From Nematostella vectensis (lineage: Eukaryota > Cnidaria > Anthozoa > Actiniaria > Edwardsiidae), in contig NC_064040.1 in NCBI RefSeq assembly GCF_932526225.1, positions 2,239,501 to 2,303,500 of the forward strand: a stretch of DNA of 64,000 nucleotides. The letters are read 5' to 3'. The translations under genes and the position numbers were made by a program. Positions 60,035-64,000 of this stretch are shown here, in pieces (the first letter of the stretch is position 1; each line of letters starts with the position of its first letter). Below the pieces are notes generated by a model that was given only the letters and a program-made list of their open reading frames with translations, ran no database searches and was not told the origin of the DNA.

Positions 60035-63000
60035 ACTCGCTTCTAATGGAGGTTCTAGCATTGATTATTGTGACTGATTGCTGTAAAATGGGACCTGACG
60101 GAGCGCAATAAAGGTATCCATTGGTGACTTGATCTGTGTTTGCTTGTCTCTATTTGTAGTTCGGAATTTTGTGTCTTTTTTGGTAAGGAATGTTTCTAAG
60201 TTTAAGCATTTTATTACGAATTGGTCAGCAATTAAGGTTGATATTTTGACAAAAGAGTCGATTCTATTACATTGCTAAGATGGGCTTTTGAAGGTCGTCT
60301 ATGCCTTGGATGAATCTATGAGTATCCGGGTCTGGTGATGTTTAGTTTGCATTTTTGACGTTTTGGAGTTGGGCCTATATTTTACAGGCGTCTCAGGGTG
60401 TTATGGCAATGAAAGACTTAAAGGGACAGCGTCATGGTACTGCGCATGTCAGTGTTTATTGTAGGCTTTTAATCGCCTACAAATAGTTGAACTTTTTAAA
60501 AGCTGTCAATACCTTGTTAAAATAATATGCAATATTTTATTGAATGCAATATTTTATAGAAACTACGTTTATTGACAGTTTGTGGTCATTTTCTTTGAAT
60601 TTAAGTCCCCCACATGTACCAAAAGCTCATAAGTCAGTATTAGAGTTTACTAAATTTCATTGTGTCAGGGTCAGAGAGCTATTGAAAGCACTTACCATGG
60701 CACTGCCCCTTTGAATAGCTGTAAAAAAAAAAAAAAGGGAAGAGAAAATAGCTGGATGGGGTCTCTGTTGGTTTTGTTTTAGTTTTAGTTTTCTTTTATT
60801 ATAATTTTTTCTGGGGTGGGGGAAGGGGGAATTCAGCTTAAAATTGCCTGTGGTCAATTCAACCAACTAAGCAACTAGTACAAAAGATGTTGGTTTTGCA
60901 GTCTTTTATTCAATACTTTCAAGGTTATCATGCAATTCTGTAGTTTGACTGGAAATATATACTTTTTTTCTATTCATTTACAGTTCTATATGTACAGTGT
61001 GACCATAGTCATGATTACAATTATTTATAATAATTTTTACCCACTAACAGAAACCAACTTGACTGCAAAAAACTCACTGTAAAGCATAAGATATTAGGCA
61101 TTTCTTTCATGTGGCTGTGAGGTTGACCTGTCAACATCTACAGGGGCCACACTCAACTCGGAATCATAGGGGTCCATAAAAGCAAGGTGTCGCAGAACCT
61201 TTTCCTGCCTTCCTTACTCTCCTTCACCAGGAACACCTGTGCAGCCGACACCCTTAGGTGGATGGGGTGCACAGGTGCTTTGGGTGTGGCCCTGAAGATG
61301 GCACAGTGACCACAAGATGTACCAGAATGAAATTGTATATACTGTAAAAACATGTGAGTAGAAAACAGTCAATAGCCATGGAGTTTTCAGTGTGTTGTAC
61401 ATGTTATACATGTTTTAGGATTTACCTAATTACTTACAGTATTTTTTTATATAGAATTTTTTACTTGTATAATTTAGATGAGTAATACATACTTTTTATA
61501 GTATGTTGTAGAACTCGTCTCGTTCCTCCTAAATAACAATCAAAATTATGTTTGTTATTATCTTCGTGCAAAGGAACCTACAGTAGTTTTTTAATCAGAT
61601 AATTGTTTTTCCTTCAACACTCCCCTGTTATTTCAACAGCTCTCCCTTGAGTTTGCTTGTCTTAGAAATAGACCTTGTTTGATAAACAAAGACATGTTAC
61701 CCACTTATTCAATAATAGGTAACAACTGCAATATTGTACTGTATGAAAAGAGTGCCCCTCCCCCTTCTAATGTTGACATCAGTAAATCTAGCAAGCTCAT
61801 TTTGCTAGATGTATGATGTATACCAGGCTTGTATCCTCCAGGTCCATTTCCATACTCCGTGAAGACTTCTGAAACCATCTTGGATGCCATTACGGAATTG
61901 ACCCGGAGACCCGGAGAAAAATTCACGAGGGGGAGGGCCAGTCAACACTCCTCTCCCCAAAGTCAGACGGTTGTTTGGATGGTCTGTTTTTTTTTTTTTT
62001 TTTTCTTATTTTTCCGAAAACTACGCAGGAGTGAGAGGGGTTAAGCACTACGAAAAAAAAAATTGAATAGAAAAAAAAAAAAAAAAGAAAAAGAAAAAAG
62101 GCCATTGGCATAGGATCGAACCCGACCTGAAAAACAAAACGGAAACCATACATACGGATTACCCAATCGGTATGGCAGCACAAGGCTTTTACGGAAGGCT
62201 GTAAAGAACCCGAAGGCCCCAAGCACCGATATTTCCGGCGAATATGCTGTACAACACTCTTGCAAGGTATTCCGACCCGCGCATTAATGGGGAGGACAAT
62301 AACCAGGATCCCAGGCCTGTAATACGGTTACGCCACGCACAGCTCGCTGAGATAGAGGATGAAAAAAATACAGGTCTATTTGGGCGTCTTGAGTCCCTTG
62401 GGGGCTCGCTATGTCGGCGCGTGGCATCGTAACGCACGGGCGCATTGTCTTTTATCGTGTACAGGACATCAAACAAGCGAAGAAAGAAAAACGTTTTTTT
62501 TTTTGGGAACCGTTTTTTTATATCATGCAAAAAGCGAAAATAAATAGAAATAAATAAAGTGCGATTTGGCGATTCTGTTTTTCTTTGTAGAGCTTATTAA
62601 GCTATTCACCGGCCTAAATATTCATAAAAGAAAATAAAAAATGCAATGAAGGACGTAAGGGGGAGAGGTTTGTAAAATCGCATAGAATATCGACAAAATC
62701 CGCAATACTGTCTACGCTGACTAAGTATAGCTGTATTTCACTTTAACCCTTTCACTCCTGGGTACTTTTGAGCAACATTGTAAGAAAAACAGACTGAAAA
62801 CAGAAACCTCCCCCCCTATTTCAAGTCCAACACTACCAGTTAAGCTAAGCTACCGCTGACCCAAGACGGTATGCCTTGAAGTTTCCAACAATGTACTGCG
62901 GTGCCTTTTCTTTGTAGCGACGGCACTGCTACAGCCTGTTGCTTACAACAGTTTTGCTTGTAATTTGCTTAAAAATTACAGCTTTTTCACATCTGGAGAG

Positions 63001-63370
63001 TGCCTTAGGACATCATGAAGTTTTTTTGGGCATAATTAATGCTGTGCTTATGGATGTTTGCACGCTGAGGTTGATTCAATGGGATAATTCCTTGTCTGGG
63101 CTTCACCAAGTGAGGAAGGAATTTTCTGGTGAATGGCCTCATAACTCTCCAATGTGGGCCATCTTTGCTACCCAACCTTATTCAAAAATTGTTTTCAGGC
63201 TTATTCTGGGTTCCTTGGACCTGGAAATGTTTTGTTTGGCTTCGGGGCAAAGAGACTTAAAAAAAAAAACTGTTATGATTCTGGGGGAGGAGATTGCCCG
63301 CCTGTCTGTCAAGGTGTTTCCAAGACTCCCATGATGCAGTGCAGGCATGCAAAATAGGCTAACAATGGTG
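60035..63370 (+). repeat. Monomer 19, haplotype H2, like monomer 10
   Basis: 3336 bp. TTTGAA with A14, H2 markers, and A11 near 63259. It resembles monomer 10 but lacks that copy's two private changes. Large inverted-repeat element 61982-62794; candidate plus exons 62918-63109 and 63199-63313 (frame shifted). Confidence 0.97.
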
Positions 63371-64000
63371 ACTCGCTTCTAATGGAGGTTCTAGCATTGA
63401 TTATTGTGACTGATTGCTGTAAAATGGGACCTGACGGAGCGCAATAAAGGTATCCATTGGTGACTTGATCTGTGTTTGCTTGTCTCTATTTGTAGTTCGG
63501 AATTTTGTGTCTTTTTTGGTAAGGAATGTTTCTAAGTTTAAGCATTTTATTACGAATTGGTCAGCAATTAAGGTTGATATTTTGACAAAAGAGTCGATTC
63601 TATTACATTGCTAAGATGGGCTTTTGAAGGTCGTCTATGCCTTGGATGAATCTATGAGTATCCGGGTCTGGTGATGTTTAGTTTGCATTTTTGACGTTTT
63701 GGAGTTGGGCCTATATTTTACAGGCGTCTCAGGGTGTTATGGCAATGAAAGACTTAAAGGGACAGCGTCATGGTACTGCGCATGTCAGTGTTTATTGTAG
63801 GCTTTTAATCGCCTACAAATAGTTGAACTTTTTAAAAGCTGTCAATACCTTGTTAAAATAATATGCAATATTTTATTGAATGCAATATTTTATAGAAACT
63901 ACGTTTATTGACAGTTTGTGGTCATTTTCTTTGAATTTAAGTCCCCCACATGTACCAAAAGCTCATAAGTCAGTATTAGAGTTTACTAAATTTCATTGTG
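63371..64000 (+). repeat. Monomer 20, truncated by the window end
   Basis: First 630 bp of a further monomer. It contains the AATAAA site and most of the TIR element, but stops before that element's right arm. No junction with unique DNA is seen; the cut is the window limit, not an array boundary. Confidence 0.97.

Larger units (their letters stand above)
1..64000 (+). repeat. Head-to-tail macrosatellite array, ~3.335-kb monomer, 19.2 copies
   Basis: The landmark 'actcgcttct' recurs at 1, 3337, 6672, 10006, 13340, 16675, 20009, 23344, 26680, 30017, 33353, 36689, 40023, 43357, 46691, 50026, 53362, 56698, 60035 and 63371. This gives monomers of 3334-3337 bp, all in the same orientation and with no intervening sequence. 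The length differences come mainly from homopolymer tracts: poly-A near monomer position 687, poly-T near 1953, poly-A near 2035, a C run near 2776 and poly-A near 3227. Copies are nearly identical by eye. The array is open at both ends, so its true size and flanks are unknown. The sequence alone does not say whether it is transcribed. Confidence 0.99.

Noticed and set aside
1-64000. 5S rDNA, histone, snRNA or spliced-leader array
   Set aside because: No 5S internal control region, no histone-fold frame, no U1/U2/U4/U5 core sequence and no leader with a following donor and Sm site was found on either strand.
1-64000. CRISPR array or bacterial/phage defence locus
   Set aside because: The repeats are kilobase-scale, contiguous and lack spacers. 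There are no cas-like genes, no Shine-Dalgarno-led genes and no operons.

Overview
The whole window is one head-to-tail tandem array. A monomer of about 3,335 bp (3,334-3,337 bp) repeats 19 full times. A twentieth copy begins at 63371 and is cut by the window end at 630 bp. The phase used here starts at 'actcgcttct' at position 1 and is arbitrary. No unique flanking sequence is visible on either side, so the array extends past both ends.

The DNA looks nuclear and eukaryotic, probably metazoan. It is AT-rich and has no long open frame on either strand. It carries pyrimidine-tract/AG acceptor-like sites, AATAAA signals followed by GT-rich DNA, long poly-A and poly-T tracts, and inverted-repeat elements of the MITE type. 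One terminal motif (AACCCTTTCACTCCTGGGT) reminds me of dispersed repeats in anthozoan (coral or sea anemone) genomes. That is memory, not a search, and I hold it weakly.

Layout of one monomer, in copy 1 coordinates: 1-383 AT-rich DNA with a poly(A) signal at 73-78; 384-681 a MITE-like element with 22-bp imperfect terminal inverted repeats ending in TTAA; 682-1059 low-complexity poly-A, TTTTAG and G-rich DNA with a minus-strand poly(A) signal; 1060-1856 minus-strand exon-like frames; 1948-2760 a larger inverted-repeat element with degenerate arms, a CpG-rich core and one Pol III B-box-like motif; 2761-2884 a spacer; 2885-3300 a plus-strand two-exon-like open frame whose poly(A) signal falls in the next monomer. 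None of the frames resembles a protein I recognise. The coding calls are therefore low-confidence models.

Copies differ at only about twenty substitution sites plus homopolymer lengths, by eye. The differences are structured. Two main monomer haplotypes (H1, H2) differ at four or more linked sites. Neighbouring copies 11-14 share private substitutions. The order of variant types in copies 8-10 recurs in copies 17-19, exactly nine monomers (30,018 bp) later. This pattern fits unequal crossing-over, gene conversion and block duplication in a macrosatellite. There is no CRISPR, operon, phage or prokaryotic system here.
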